A stretch of 64,000 nucleotides of DNA from Thalassotalea sp. HSM 43 (lineage in GTDB: Bacteria > Pseudomonadota > Gammaproteobacteria > Enterobacterales > Alteromonadaceae). The translations under genes were made by a program, and so were the position numbers. Under the pieces are notes generated by a model, which was not told the origin of the DNA, searched no databases, and saw nothing but the letters and a program-made list of their open reading frames with translations. This document shows, piece after piece, positions 7,746-16,463 of the stretch. Within the stretch, counting starts at the first letter, position 1. Every line of letters begins with the position of its first letter. The stretch lies in the NCBI RefSeq assembly GCF_004752005.1, contig NZ_CP038493.1:1574302-1638301 (forward strand), in the 5' to 3' direction.

Positions 7746-10307
7746 ATGGAGTGCATTTTGTTGTCATTGCCACGATTTTTTCTCGCTGTTTGCGCCTGTA
7801 TGTCTTTATCTCTCGCTGCAGAGCCACTCTCCTATTATTTCCCTGATCAGTCAGACTACGAACAACAAATACCAACACCGAAACAAGTGTTTGGCTTTGA
7901 GGTAGGTGATCGCCACCTTCGTCACGACCAATTAATGGATTATTTCAAACAGTTAGCGCAAGCCAGTGACAAAGTACAAATCACTGAGATGGGCTATAGC
8001 CACGAATATCGTAAGCAAATCATTGCCACCATTAGCAGCAAAGAGAACCTTGAAAATCTCGATGACATCCTCGCCCAACGTCGCAAATCTGGCAAACAAG
8101 CAGACGATGCACCTGCGGTTGTTTGGCTTGGATATAGTATTCACGGTAATGAAATTTCTGGCTCAAATGCCTCGGTATTGGTTGCCTATTATTTAGCGGC
8201 AGCAGAAAACGGCGATGTCGACGATATGCTCGACGATTTGATCATTGTTATCGAGCCTAGCATGAACCCTGATGGCATGGACCGATTCACCACCTACGCG
8301 AATGCCAATCGCAATGTCAGTCTAAATACCGATCCCAACCATCGTGAGCACCACTTTCAATGGCCGTGGAGTCGCACCAATCACTTTGTGTTTGATTTAA
8401 ACCGCGACTGGTTGCCACTGACGCAAATCGAAAGCCAAAACCGGGTGCGCCAGTATCATTATTACAAACCGAATGTCCTTGGCGATTTTCACGAGATGGG
8501 CCACAACAGCAGTTACTTTTTTCAACCGGGCGTACCAAGTCGTAATAACCCGATTACGCCAAAAGAAAACTTAGAAATGACCCGTCTGTTCGCCACCTAC
8601 CATGCCAAAGCATTGGATAAGGACAACAGCCTGTATTACGCCGAAGAAGACTTCGACGATTTTTTCTATGGCAAAGGCTCGACCTACCCAGATATAAACG
8701 GCACCGTAGGCATCTTATTTGAACAAGCAAGTTCTCGTGGTTACGCGCAAGACACCATCAATGGCGTCTTGACCTTCCCTTATAGTGTTAAAAACCATGT
8801 TGTGACCTCCTTTTCCACCTTAACCGCGGCGCAAGAAAACAAGCAGCGTTTACACGATTATCGCGCCAAGTTTTATGATGATATTGAAGACCTTGCTGAT
8901 AACGAAAGTTTTGCCGGATACCTGTTTACCGAACAACATGACCAGACCCGCTTAAACATGTTTTTGAAACTGTTGAATCAGCATGAGATTCAAGCGTTCC
9001 CATTAAGCAGAACTTACAACGGCAAAGAAGTCGATTACAAAGCCGGTTCAAGTTACTTTGTGCCGCTAAAACAAAACCAATACCGCGTGATTAAAACCAT
9101 TTTTGATCAGGTTGTCAGCTTTGAAGACAAGACCTTTTACGATGTGTCTGGCTGGACCATGCCGCTGGCCTTTAACATTCAATTTGCCAAGGTTGAAATT
9201 AGCCGCGGCTTGTCGATATCGTCATCACCGTGGCAGCCCAAAGAGAAACAGTTAGCACCGATCAGCCGCGATGCTTATGCCTATGCGTTTCGTTGGGATG
9301 ATTATCTCGCACCAAAATTTTTGAATAAATTGCTAGAGCAAGGCATCAAAGCGCGAGTGGCCAACCAAGCCTTTACCGCCAGCGTTAACAATGAAGCGGT
9401 TCGTTTTGACAAGGGCACGGTGATCATCCCCGCCTATGTGCAAGATCAAAGCAATTGGATTGATAACTTGCTCAGCATTCAAAAAGACATCCAAATCGAC
9501 GTCTTCGATTTACAAACCGGTCTTAACGCCGGTATTGATATCGGCAGTCCGTCGATTGTGCCAATAAGCCCAGTGAAAGTATTGATGATTGGCGGACGCG
9601 GCGTATCGGAAGCCGAAGTTGGCCATATGATGTTTTATCTCGACGGGCAAATGAACATTCCTGTGTCGGTGGTCGATATATATCGCTTAAATAGCATCAA
9701 TTTTAATGACTACACCCACATTATGTTGATGGATGGTAAATACAATAATTTCCCGCAAGGTACAGGCAAGCGCTTGCTCGCCTTTGCTGAACAAGGTGGC
9801 ACCATCTATGGGCAAAAACGGGCGATGAAGTATCTTGCCAGTAAGAATATTTTGCAAGCCAGCTTTACCAGCAAAAGTGAAATCAATCGTGCCTTTGACA
9901 CCCGAGATTTAGCCTATGATGACAAGCAAGACTTAACTGCTAACAAACGCATTGCCGGCACTATTTTTAATAGCCAGCTGGATACCAGCCACCCATTGGC
10001 TTACGGCTTTAATAAAGACGACTTGGCTTTGTTTAAAAACTCCACTGACATTATTGAAATGCCGTCAAAGCCATTTATCACCTTGGCCCGATACACCTCT
10101 GCGCCATTGATGAGTGGATATGCGGCGGAAGAGCTGATTGATTTGGTCTCGGGTAACGCGGCTATCATCGCCCATAACGTCGGCAAAGGTCGCGTCGTGG
10201 TCAGCGATTCTAACTTAGTGTTTCGTGGCTATTGGCCTGGGCCTGCGAAAATCATTGCCAACACCTTGTTTTTTTCTAAGGCTTTTAGCGTCAAGATAAG
10301 CGATTAA
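7746..10307 (+). CDS. Secreted M14 family zinc carboxypeptidase
   Basis: An 853-residue protein with an N-terminal signal peptide (cleavage near residue 25, SLAAEP) and an M14 catalytic domain at about residues 45-370. Zinc ligands H133 and E136 (IHGNE) and H249 (GDFHEMGH) are visible, as is the likely catalytic glutamate E326 (ILFEQAS). The long C-terminal part (about 400-853) resembles the beta-rich extension of large marine M14 enzymes and ends in a glutamine amidotransferase-like fold (KVLMIGGRG...). The annotated ATG lacks an upstream ribosome site, whereas GGAG inside it precedes TTG at 7758 and 7761, so the true start may be there. It sits between nfuA and comF. Confidence 0.88.
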   Translation: MECILLSLPRFFLAVCACMSLSLAAEPLSYYFPDQSDYEQQIPTPKQVFGFEVGDRHLRHDQLMDYFKQLAQASDKVQITEMGYSHEYRKQIIATISSKENLENLDDILAQRRKSGKQADDAPAVVWLGYSIHGNEISGSNASVLVAYYLAAAENGDVDDMLDDLIIVIEPSMNPDGMDRFTTYANANRNVSLNTDPNHREHHFQWPWSRTNHFVFDLNRDWLPLTQIESQNRVRQYHYYKPNVLGDFHEMGHNSSYFFQPGVPSRNNPITPKENLEMTRLFATYHAKALDKDNSLYYAEEDFDDFFYGKGSTYPDINGTVGILFEQASSRGYAQDTINGVLTFPYSVKNHVVTSFSTLTAAQENKQRLHDYRAKFYDDIEDLADNESFAGYLFTEQHDQTRLNMFLKLLNQHEIQAFPLSRTYNGKEVDYKAGSSYFVPLKQNQYRVIKTIFDQVVSFEDKTFYDVSGWTMPLAFNIQFAKVEISRGLSISSSPWQPKEKQLAPISRDAYAYAFRWDDYLAPKFLNKLLEQGIKARVANQAFTASVNNEAVRFDKGTVIIPAYVQDQSNWIDNLLSIQKDIQIDVFDLQTGLNAGIDIGSPSIVPISPVKVLMIGGRGVSEAEVGHMMFYLDGQMNIPVSVVDIYRLNSINFNDYTHIMLMDGKYNNFPQGTGKRLLAFAEQGGTIYGQKRAMKYLASKNILQASFTSKSEINRAFDTRDLAYDDKQDLTANKRIAGTIFNSQLDTSHPLAYGFNKDDLALFKNSTDIIEMPSKPFITLARYTSAPLMSGYAAEELIDLVSGNAAIIAHNVGKGRVVVSDSNLVFRGYWPGPAKIIANTLFFSKAFSVKISD

Positions 10308-10382
10308 TATGAAGCGCTTAGTATTAAGTGATTAACATTAAGCGATTAACCTTAAGCCATTAACACCATGCGACTAAAATAT
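10299..10382. repeat. Degenerate 14-bp tandem repeat running through the stop codon of the M14 gene
   Basis: Six consecutive 14-bp units related to AGCGATTAACATTA: 10299-10312, 10313-10326, 10327-10340, 10341-10354, 10355-10368 and a degraded 10369-10382. The first unit contains the last codons and TAA of the peptidase gene. The array fills the gap up to comF. Confidence 0.85.
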
Positions 10383-10392
10383 TCAGCTTATT

Positions 10393-11136
10393 TTATTTTG
10401 GCTGAGCACTTAACGCATTGCCATACAAGGCGACACTGATACTGAGCACGGTGACTCTCGCAGCACCGTGCTTTTTTAATAGCTTGGCAATGGTGTTTAC
10501 CGTCGTACCTGTAGTCACCACATCATCAATCAGCAGTACATGTTTACCGTTAAGCTGCATATCATCACCGACCACATAAAACGCTTTGCGCAATGCCCGC
10601 CGTCGCTGCGCACCGCTTTTACCGACCTGACGACGCACGCTTTGCTGGCGCCGTAGATAATGAAAATCACATGGAATAGCACTGTATTTGACCAATGCTT
10701 TGACGAGCAATACCGTTTGGTTAAATTGCCGCCAGCGCAAACGCGCATAAGATAACGGCACCGGCAACATAATATCGGCGGTTATGTTTGTCGCTTGTAT
10801 TTGTTGATACATCAACTGAGCCAGCATGGTTGCTAACTCAAAACGCCGAGCGTATTTAAGCTGCGCTATCCAGTCGCTAAATGGGCGCATATGCGGCGCT
10901 ACCGCAATTAACGCATCATAGTGCTGATGGCTAAGGTATCGAGCAATCGCCGGGCTATGCAATAAGTTATTGGCGCAATGTGACCAATCAAACGCCGCTA
11001 AGGTTTGCTGGCAATCAATGCACAATAATGGCTGGTTATAACTTGCTTGGTGGCATAAATCACAATGGTAATATTGGCTAAAAGCGCCACTAACCGCGTG
11101 TTTTAGCCTGGCAATGGCGTTAGTGATTGTCTTCAT
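10393..11136 (-). CDS. comF: ComF/GntX family phosphoribosyltransferase-like protein
   Basis: A 247-residue protein with a four-cysteine zinc ribbon near the N-terminus (CDLC and CIDC, about residues 26-44) and a phosphoribosyltransferase domain with the PRPP loop VLLIDDVVTTGTT near the C-terminus. ComF proteins aid uptake of transforming DNA in naturally competent bacteria; the E. coli homologue is GntX. I start at the ATG at 11136 because AAGG lies 6 bp upstream; ATGs at 11142 and 11175 are possible but lack a spaced ribosome site. It is divergent from bioH, as in E. coli. Confidence 0.9.
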   Translation of the reverse strand: MKTITNAIARLKHAVSGAFSQYYHCDLCHQASYNQPLLCIDCQQTLAAFDWSHCANNLLHSPAIARYLSHQHYDALIAVAPHMRPFSDWIAQLKYARRFELATMLAQLMYQQIQATNITADIMLPVPLSYARLRWRQFNQTVLLVKALVKYSAIPCDFHYLRRQQSVRRQVGKSGAQRRRALRKAFYVVGDDMQLNGKHVLLIDDVVTTGTTVNTIAKLLKKHGAARVTVLSISVALYGNALSAQPK

Positions 11137-11226
11137 ATTCATCCTTGAATCGTCAATAAAACTACATATGGGCACTGGTTCGGGCTAGAATAGCGCCATC
11201 AACTACAGTTATTAGCTTAGAACAAA

Positions 11227-12012
11227 ATGAACAACGCATTGCGATATCAAAGTCAGGGTGATGGCACACCTGTGGTTTTTATTCACGGTTGGGGACTTAA
11301 CAGCGCGATATTCAGCCCTCTGGCAGAAATGTTAGAGAATGAACACCGAGTGACGTTAATCGACTTACCGGGCTTTGGTGACAACCATGAAAACATCCCG
11401 GCACGCTATGACATAGCATCAATTACCCGCATGGTTGCCGATTGTATCGATCAACCAAGCATAATCGTTGGCTGGTCATTGGGTGGTCTGGTGGCAACCG
11501 AGCTGGCGCTGCATCACGGTGATTTAGTAAAGGCGGTAGTAACGGTCACCTCAAGCCCGTATTTTGTTGAGCAAGACAACTGGCCAGGCATTAAAGCAGA
11601 ATTGCTTAAGTCTTTTCATCAGCAATTGGCGGTCAATAGCGATAAAACCATTGCCAACTTTTTAAAAATTCAGGCGATGGGCTCAGAACATGTGCGCCAA
11701 GACATAAAAGAGATAAAAAGTCTTATCGACTCTCGCCCGAAAGCGAATATCGACATTCTCGACGCCTCATTATCATTGCTAGAAAACGTCGATTTACGCT
11801 CGCACGTTGGCGATTTACAGGTACCTTTATTGCGCTTGTATGGTCGTTTAGACTCGCTGGTGCCAAAAGCGGTTATCGAGCATATGGATGAGTTGGTACC
11901 GCAATCGGATAGCTTTATGTTTCATCGTGCCTCGCATGCGCCTTTTATTTCCCATAAAGACGAGTTTTATCGGGTGTTAAGAGATTGGATTCAAGGTATA
12001 ATCGCCGACTAA
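11227..12012 (+). CDS. bioH: Pimeloyl-[acyl-carrier protein] methyl ester esterase BioH
   Basis: A 261-residue alpha/beta hydrolase. The nucleophile elbow GWSLGG gives S84; the acid is in YGRLDSLVP (about residue 207) and the histidine in RASHAPFISH (about residue 237). The N-terminal FIHGWGLNSAIF forms the oxyanion site. BioH demethylates pimeloyl-ACP methyl ester, ending the BioC-BioH route to biotin. The signature and the divergent comF neighbour both match E. coli bioH. No other biotin gene is in the window. Confidence 0.93.
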   Translation: MNNALRYQSQGDGTPVVFIHGWGLNSAIFSPLAEMLENEHRVTLIDLPGFGDNHENIPARYDIASITRMVADCIDQPSIIVGWSLGGLVATELALHHGDLVKAVVTVTSSPYFVEQDNWPGIKAELLKSFHQQLAVNSDKTIANFLKIQAMGSEHVRQDIKEIKSLIDSRPKANIDILDASLSLLENVDLRSHVGDLQVPLLRLYGRLDSLVPKAVIEHMDELVPQSDSFMFHRASHAPFISHKDEFYRVLRDWIQGIIAD

Positions 12013-12098
12013 TTACGTATTTTCAGCGAATTTCGCCGCATTTAATAACAAATAATTAACAAAGCGGCACAAGTTAAATATTTCAGGAAGCACAATTC

Positions 12099-13388
12099 AT
12101 GTCACCTTTAGCACAATCATTAACGCTGCCATGTGGCGCCGTTATTAATAATCGTCTTGGCAAAAGCGCCATGACCGAAGGTCTAGCCGACGCCCACGAC
12201 CGACCAACCGAACAACATAATACTTTATACCGTACCTGGTCATTAGGTGGCACTGGTGTGCACATTACCGGTAACGTGATGATCGACCGACGCTACTTAG
12301 AGCGCGCCGGCAATGTGGTGCTTGAAAATGACTCGGCCATCGACCAGTTTAAAGCGTGGGCCAAAGCAGGTACCGAAGGTGGTAACCACTTATGGATGCA
12401 AATCTCTCACCCTGGACGTCAGTGTCCGTCGTTAGTCAATGCTGAGCCGTTATCGCCATCAGATGTGCATTTAAAAATGCTTGGCTCGTTTTCTAAGCCG
12501 CGTGCGCTAACGCAATTAGAGATTGAAGATATTATTCAACGCTATGCCAACACGGCCGCATTAGCGAAAGAAGCCGGCTTTACCGGGGTGCAAGTACATT
12601 GTGCGCACGGTTATTTGATCAGCCAATTTTTATCACCAAAAACCAATCGCCGCCAAGATCAATGGGGCGGCAGTTTAGAAAACCGCGCTCGATTCGCCCG
12701 CCGTGTTGTGCGTGCCGTGCGTGATGCGGTTGGTTCTGAATTTCCAGTGGCGGTTAAGCTGAACTCTGCCGACTTTCAAAAAGGTGGCTTTTCACTAGAC
12801 GATTGTGTGCAAGTTGCCGGTTGGTTAGCTGAAGACGGTATCGATTTACTCGAAATCTCCGGTGGCACCTACGAGCAGTTGTCATTAATGGGTGTTGAAG
12901 CAACCGAGGTAAGAGAAAGCACTCGCCGTCGTGAAGCCTACTTCCTTGAGTATGCGCAAGCGATTAAAGCCAGCGCCAAGGTGCCATTAATGATCACCGG
13001 CGGCTTTCGCTCACGTGAGGTGATGGAACAAGCGGTTGCCAGTGGTGAAATTGATATGGTCGGCTTAGCGAGACCACTATGTACCATGCCCGATGTATCT
13101 GCTAAATTAATAGAGCAAAGCATTGACAGTGTTGACGATTTTGAAACGAGCTTAAAAATAGGCGATGGCTTTTGGGGCAATAACAGCCCATTGGCATTGA
13201 TTAAATCAATGAACAGCGTCGGCCAGGTTAGCTTTTATTATCAACAGATAATACGCCTATCAAAAGGCGAAAAAGTAGATACTAGCCTTAAAGTAGCTGC
13301 GTTATTTTTCAAGCACTTATACAACGATACCTGTTTGAATTTGCGACGCAAAAAAGCGCAAAATAAGCGTTTATTATCAAAAGATTAA
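12099..13388 (+). CDS. NADH:flavin oxidoreductase/NADH oxidase family protein (old yellow enzyme-like)
   Basis: A 429-residue TIM-barrel flavoenzyme. Seen are the N-terminal NRLGKSAMTEGLAD FMN region, the substrate motif VQVHCAHGYLISQF, NRRQDQWGGSLENRARF at about residues 185-200, and the FMN phosphate site ITGGFRSREVM...DMVGLARPL. These place it in the OYE-like single-domain group; there is no 4Fe-4S/FAD C-terminal domain as in 2,4-dienoyl-CoA reductase. The last ~70 residues are an extra helical, basic tail. The natural substrate is unknown. It is followed by mscS 27 bp on. Confidence 0.92.
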   Translation: MSPLAQSLTLPCGAVINNRLGKSAMTEGLADAHDRPTEQHNTLYRTWSLGGTGVHITGNVMIDRRYLERAGNVVLENDSAIDQFKAWAKAGTEGGNHLWMQISHPGRQCPSLVNAEPLSPSDVHLKMLGSFSKPRALTQLEIEDIIQRYANTAALAKEAGFTGVQVHCAHGYLISQFLSPKTNRRQDQWGGSLENRARFARRVVRAVRDAVGSEFPVAVKLNSADFQKGGFSLDDCVQVAGWLAEDGIDLLEISGGTYEQLSLMGVEATEVRESTRRREAYFLEYAQAIKASAKVPLMITGGFRSREVMEQAVASGEIDMVGLARPLCTMPDVSAKLIEQSIDSVDDFETSLKIGDGFWGNNSPLALIKSMNSVGQVSFYYQQIIRLSKGEKVDTSLKVAALFFKHLYNDTCLNLRRKKAQNKRLLSKD

Positions 13389-13415
13389 AACCATAAGAAA
13401 GACAAAGGGTTGGCT

Positions 13416-14534
13416 ATGGAAAACCTCATGCAACAACTAAGGCATTACCTTGGCTTTATCGGGGATAATTTATTCCTGCAAGCCGGGATAGTTGTTCTTG
13501 CCTCGTTTATCTTTGCCTGGATATTAGACAAGGTCGTTATATCTTGGGTAAGACGCATGACCGAGCGCACCGACGGCAAGTTCGATGATCAGTTGGTCGA
13601 CTTGTTGCATCAACCCTTATTCTATTCTGTTGTCGTATTCGGCATCTCCGTCGCGTCTAAGATAATCCAATTACCTGAACATGTTGGCGGATACATATTC
13701 CCAGTACTGTATACCTTCTTGTTGGTGCTGTGGACCATGTTCTTTATTAGAATTACCCGCATCATCCTGCGCCGCACCGCAGAAAATGAGAAGCATTTCA
13801 AAGTCTTGCACATGCAAACTTTGCCGCTGTTCGAAAACCTTGCGCTGATTATTATCCTTGTCCTGTCGATATACTACATATTATCGACCTGGAAAATCGA
13901 CATGTCGGCATGGCTCGCCTCGGCGGGTATTGTTGGTATCGCCGTTGGTTTTGCCGCAAAAGACACCCTAGCAAACCTGTTTTCAGGGGTGTTTATCATG
14001 GCCGATGCGCCATACAAGATTAAAGATTATATCGTACTTGAAACCGGTGAACGGGGTGAAGTCACCAATATCGGTTTGCGCAGTACCCGAATTTTAACCC
14101 GTGATCATATTGAAATTACCGTGCCAAACTCGGTTATGGGTAACACCAAAATCATCAATGAATCTGCCGGTCCAAGCACCAAATCTCGTATTCGCGCCAA
14201 AATTGGCTGTGCTTACGACAGCGATATCGATTTGGTACAAAAGGTATTGATGGAAGTCGCCCAAGAAGAAAACGAGTTATGCCGTTATCCGGCACCGATT
14301 ATTCGTTTTCGTAACTTTGGTGCCTCGAGCCTTGATTTTGAGTTGATGGGTTGGATCGACCTACCGGCTAATCGCGGCCGTATTTTGCACCAAATCAATA
14401 ACGCCATTTATAACAAATTCGCTGAACACAACATCGAAATTCCTTATTCGAAACAAGATTTGTACATCAAGGAATTACCGCCTTCAATGATGAAGGGTAA
14501 AAGCGATGACGAAGACAGCGACCAGCCAAGCTAA
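13416..14534 (+). CDS. MscS family mechanosensitive ion channel
   Basis: A 372-residue membrane protein with four or five helices and the conserved pore helix (AGIVGIAVGFAAKDTLANLFSG, about residues 170-190), followed by the beta domain (YIVLETGERGEVTNIGLRSTRI) and the MscS C-terminal domain. It opens under membrane tension to release solutes. I start at ATG 13416 because AAAGGG lies 6 bp upstream; TTG at 13410 directly abuts that site and is unlikely. It overlaps the next gene by one base, so translation is coupled. Confidence 0.93.
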   Translation: MENLMQQLRHYLGFIGDNLFLQAGIVVLASFIFAWILDKVVISWVRRMTERTDGKFDDQLVDLLHQPLFYSVVVFGISVASKIIQLPEHVGGYIFPVLYTFLLVLWTMFFIRITRIILRRTAENEKHFKVLHMQTLPLFENLALIIILVLSIYYILSTWKIDMSAWLASAGIVGIAVGFAAKDTLANLFSGVFIMADAPYKIKDYIVLETGERGEVTNIGLRSTRILTRDHIEITVPNSVMGNTKIINESAGPSTKSRIRAKIGCAYDSDIDLVQKVLMEVAQEENELCRYPAPIIRFRNFGASSLDFELMGWIDLPANRGRILHQINNAIYNKFAEHNIEIPYSKQDLYIKELPPSMMKGKSDDEDSDQPS

Positions 14535-14863
14535 TGATCCACTGGCCCGCACTTATTAAGCATGACGGTGAAGATGAACTGATATTCATCGAGAGCCGTG
14601 ATGCGTGGCGTAACGATGAAGAAATGCTGTTGTATTTGTTCACCGAATCCGATGTGCTTGTTGACAGCACAGGCCAAGTATTCAGCTTACCGGATTTACA
14701 AAATGACCTAGATTGCGAGCACGTTTTAGGACAAGCGAGCCTAGACAATGTCATCGAATTGGTCGCCAACCATGCCGTGGTATGCAACATCTGTTGCGCC
14801 GAAAAAATCAATGCAAAAAATATCTTGGAAGCCGTTGAACTAGTCGCTAGTATGAAAGACTAA
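14534..14863 (+). CDS. Small acidic protein, probably DUF4144 family
   Basis: A 109-residue, acidic, soluble protein without signal peptide or membrane helix. The start MIHWPALIKHDGEDELIFI and the closing helical part with two cysteines (CNICCAEKINA) resemble the DUF4144 family of marine gammaproteobacteria; the family assignment is from memory. Its ATG overlaps the mscS stop codon by one base (TAATG), so it is translated together with the channel. Function unknown. Confidence 0.7.
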   Translation: MIHWPALIKHDGEDELIFIESRDAWRNDEEMLLYLFTESDVLVDSTGQVFSLPDLQNDLDCEHVLGQASLDNVIELVANHAVVCNICCAEKINAKNILEAVELVASMKD

Positions 14864-14967
14864 ATAAAAAATGCGCTAACACCTCTACAAACTTAAAGAA
14901 ACATAGTGTTAACAAACTCACACAACATAAATATGTCAGGTTTGTAGAATAGAGCCTCAAATTCCTA

Positions 14968-15375
14968 ATGGTTTTTCGTATGAGACTTATCGCCGCTCTG
15001 ATGCTGGTTTTTATCTGTAGTTTATTGTTTATGGCCAACACGGGTCAGGACAACATGTTTTTTGAATTCAAGCGCGGCATACCTTTTGGCGATAAAGTCG
15101 GCCACTTTATGTTATTTGGTGGCATGGCCATGTTGACCAACTTTGCCCTTAGGTTTCGTCATGTATCGAAATCATCATTACTGCAATTCGGCTCACTGTT
15201 GGTATTAGCGTTATCGACAATGGAAGAGTTTAGCCAAATCTTTATTAGCACCCGCACCTTTAGTTTTTACGATTTAGCCGCCAACTTTCTTGGTATCAGT
15301 TTATTCACGTTAATATCACTAGAGCTCGGTAAAATCAGTTCACGCTATAATCAACGCCTGCTGAAAAGCAGTTAA
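14968..15375 (+). CDS. VanZ-like family protein
   Basis: A 135-residue membrane protein with four hydrophobic segments. The VanZ-like pattern is visible: GDKVGHFMLFGGMAML, then STMEEFSQIFISTRTFSFYDLAANFLGI, with the acidic EEFSQ and DLAAN motifs. The family is named after a teicoplanin resistance protein, but most members are uncharacterised. Two starts are possible (14968 and 14980). Its last 4 bases overlap the convergent LysR gene. Confidence 0.85.
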   Translation: MVFRMRLIAALMLVFICSLLFMANTGQDNMFFEFKRGIPFGDKVGHFMLFGGMAMLTNFALRFRHVSKSSLLQFGSLLVLALSTMEEFSQIFISTRTFSFYDLAANFLGISLFTLISLELGKISSRYNQRLLKSS

Positions 15376-16307
15376 TCGTCAAAGCCTGCGGTGCAATCGA
15401 GAAACAGCTCTTTAAACCATATATGTGCCTGACTTTGCGCCACTCTTGGGTGATTGAGTAAGTAAAACTTAACACGCTCCGATTGCTCTAGGTGGAAATG
15501 ATACACCGCACTAAATTGACCGCTAAAACTGACATTTTGTGATAACGATGTAGGCCCCACAAACAAGTTATCACTGACCCGCAAAATATCCGTTAGCAAC
15601 GCCAATTGGCCGCTAGAAAATACCACTCGCCGTTTCAGACCAAGCTTGGCCAACAACACATCAACCGGATAAGCAAAACTCGCCTGCGCTTTGGTTTCGA
15701 CCAACAAATTAACAAAACCATATTCTAAGCACTGCTTCAATGTTGCTTGCTGCGACACTAATGGGTGGTTTTTACCCGCATAAATGGTCAAATCAACACT
15801 GCCAATATACGTTGCTTGCAATTCACTCGAGATATCACTTTTAGGATGGATGGCAAAGTCCAACTCGCCATTGCGCAAATAACGCTCTGGCTGGCTTAGC
15901 GGCGGATGCTCTTCAAGCAATACATTAGGCGCAATTTCGCTCAAGCTTTCATACAAAGACACCAAACAGCCATAACCCAGTAACGGCGGAATCGACAAGC
16001 TAAATGTACGCTGCAACTTGGCGGGTTCAAATTGAGGTTGTTTTATGATTTGTTCAATGCTGGCAAGCAGGTCTGGTAACTGCATGGCGATACGTTCAGC
16101 TTTCTCCGACATCACCATATATTTGCCACTGCGATACAACAGCGGATCATCAAATGTTTGTCTTAACCTATTTAAGGTTTTACTCATTGCCGGTTGACTG
16201 ATAAATAACTTGTCGGCGGCGCGACTGATGTGCCGCTCCTTCAACAGCACACTTAAAGCAACCAGTAAGTTAAGGTCGATTTTATGTATCGACTGTTCAA
16301 CATCCAT
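15372..16307 (-). CDS. LysR family transcriptional regulator
   Basis: A 311-residue regulator with an N-terminal winged helix-turn-helix (residues 8-66: LNLLVALSVLLKERHISRAADKL, then SQPAMSKTLNRLR) and a LysR substrate-binding domain. It is divergent from the DUF1254 gene, 156 bp away, the classic arrangement for a LysR protein controlling its neighbour. A 10-bp palindrome TATACGTATA lies in that gap at about 16328-16337. The inducer is unknown. Confidence 0.92.
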   Translation of the reverse strand: MDVEQSIHKIDLNLLVALSVLLKERHISRAADKLFISQPAMSKTLNRLRQTFDDPLLYRSGKYMVMSEKAERIAMQLPDLLASIEQIIKQPQFEPAKLQRTFSLSIPPLLGYGCLVSLYESLSEIAPNVLLEEHPPLSQPERYLRNGELDFAIHPKSDISSELQATYIGSVDLTIYAGKNHPLVSQQATLKQCLEYGFVNLLVETKAQASFAYPVDVLLAKLGLKRRVVFSSGQLALLTDILRVSDNLFVGPTSLSQNVSFSGQFSAVYHFHLEQSERVKFYLLNHPRVAQSQAHIWFKELFLDCTAGFDD

Positions 16308-16463
16308 AGTATGCCCACAAGTTATATATACGTATAAAAAATAGTCATTTCAAGAATAGTTCAAGTCTCACTATACTGACAACATTCTTAGCTAGGGCGC
16401 TATTTCACATTGCAATATATCGCCCCAGCACAGCGTAAGTATTTACTTATTGGAGTCTTTAAC

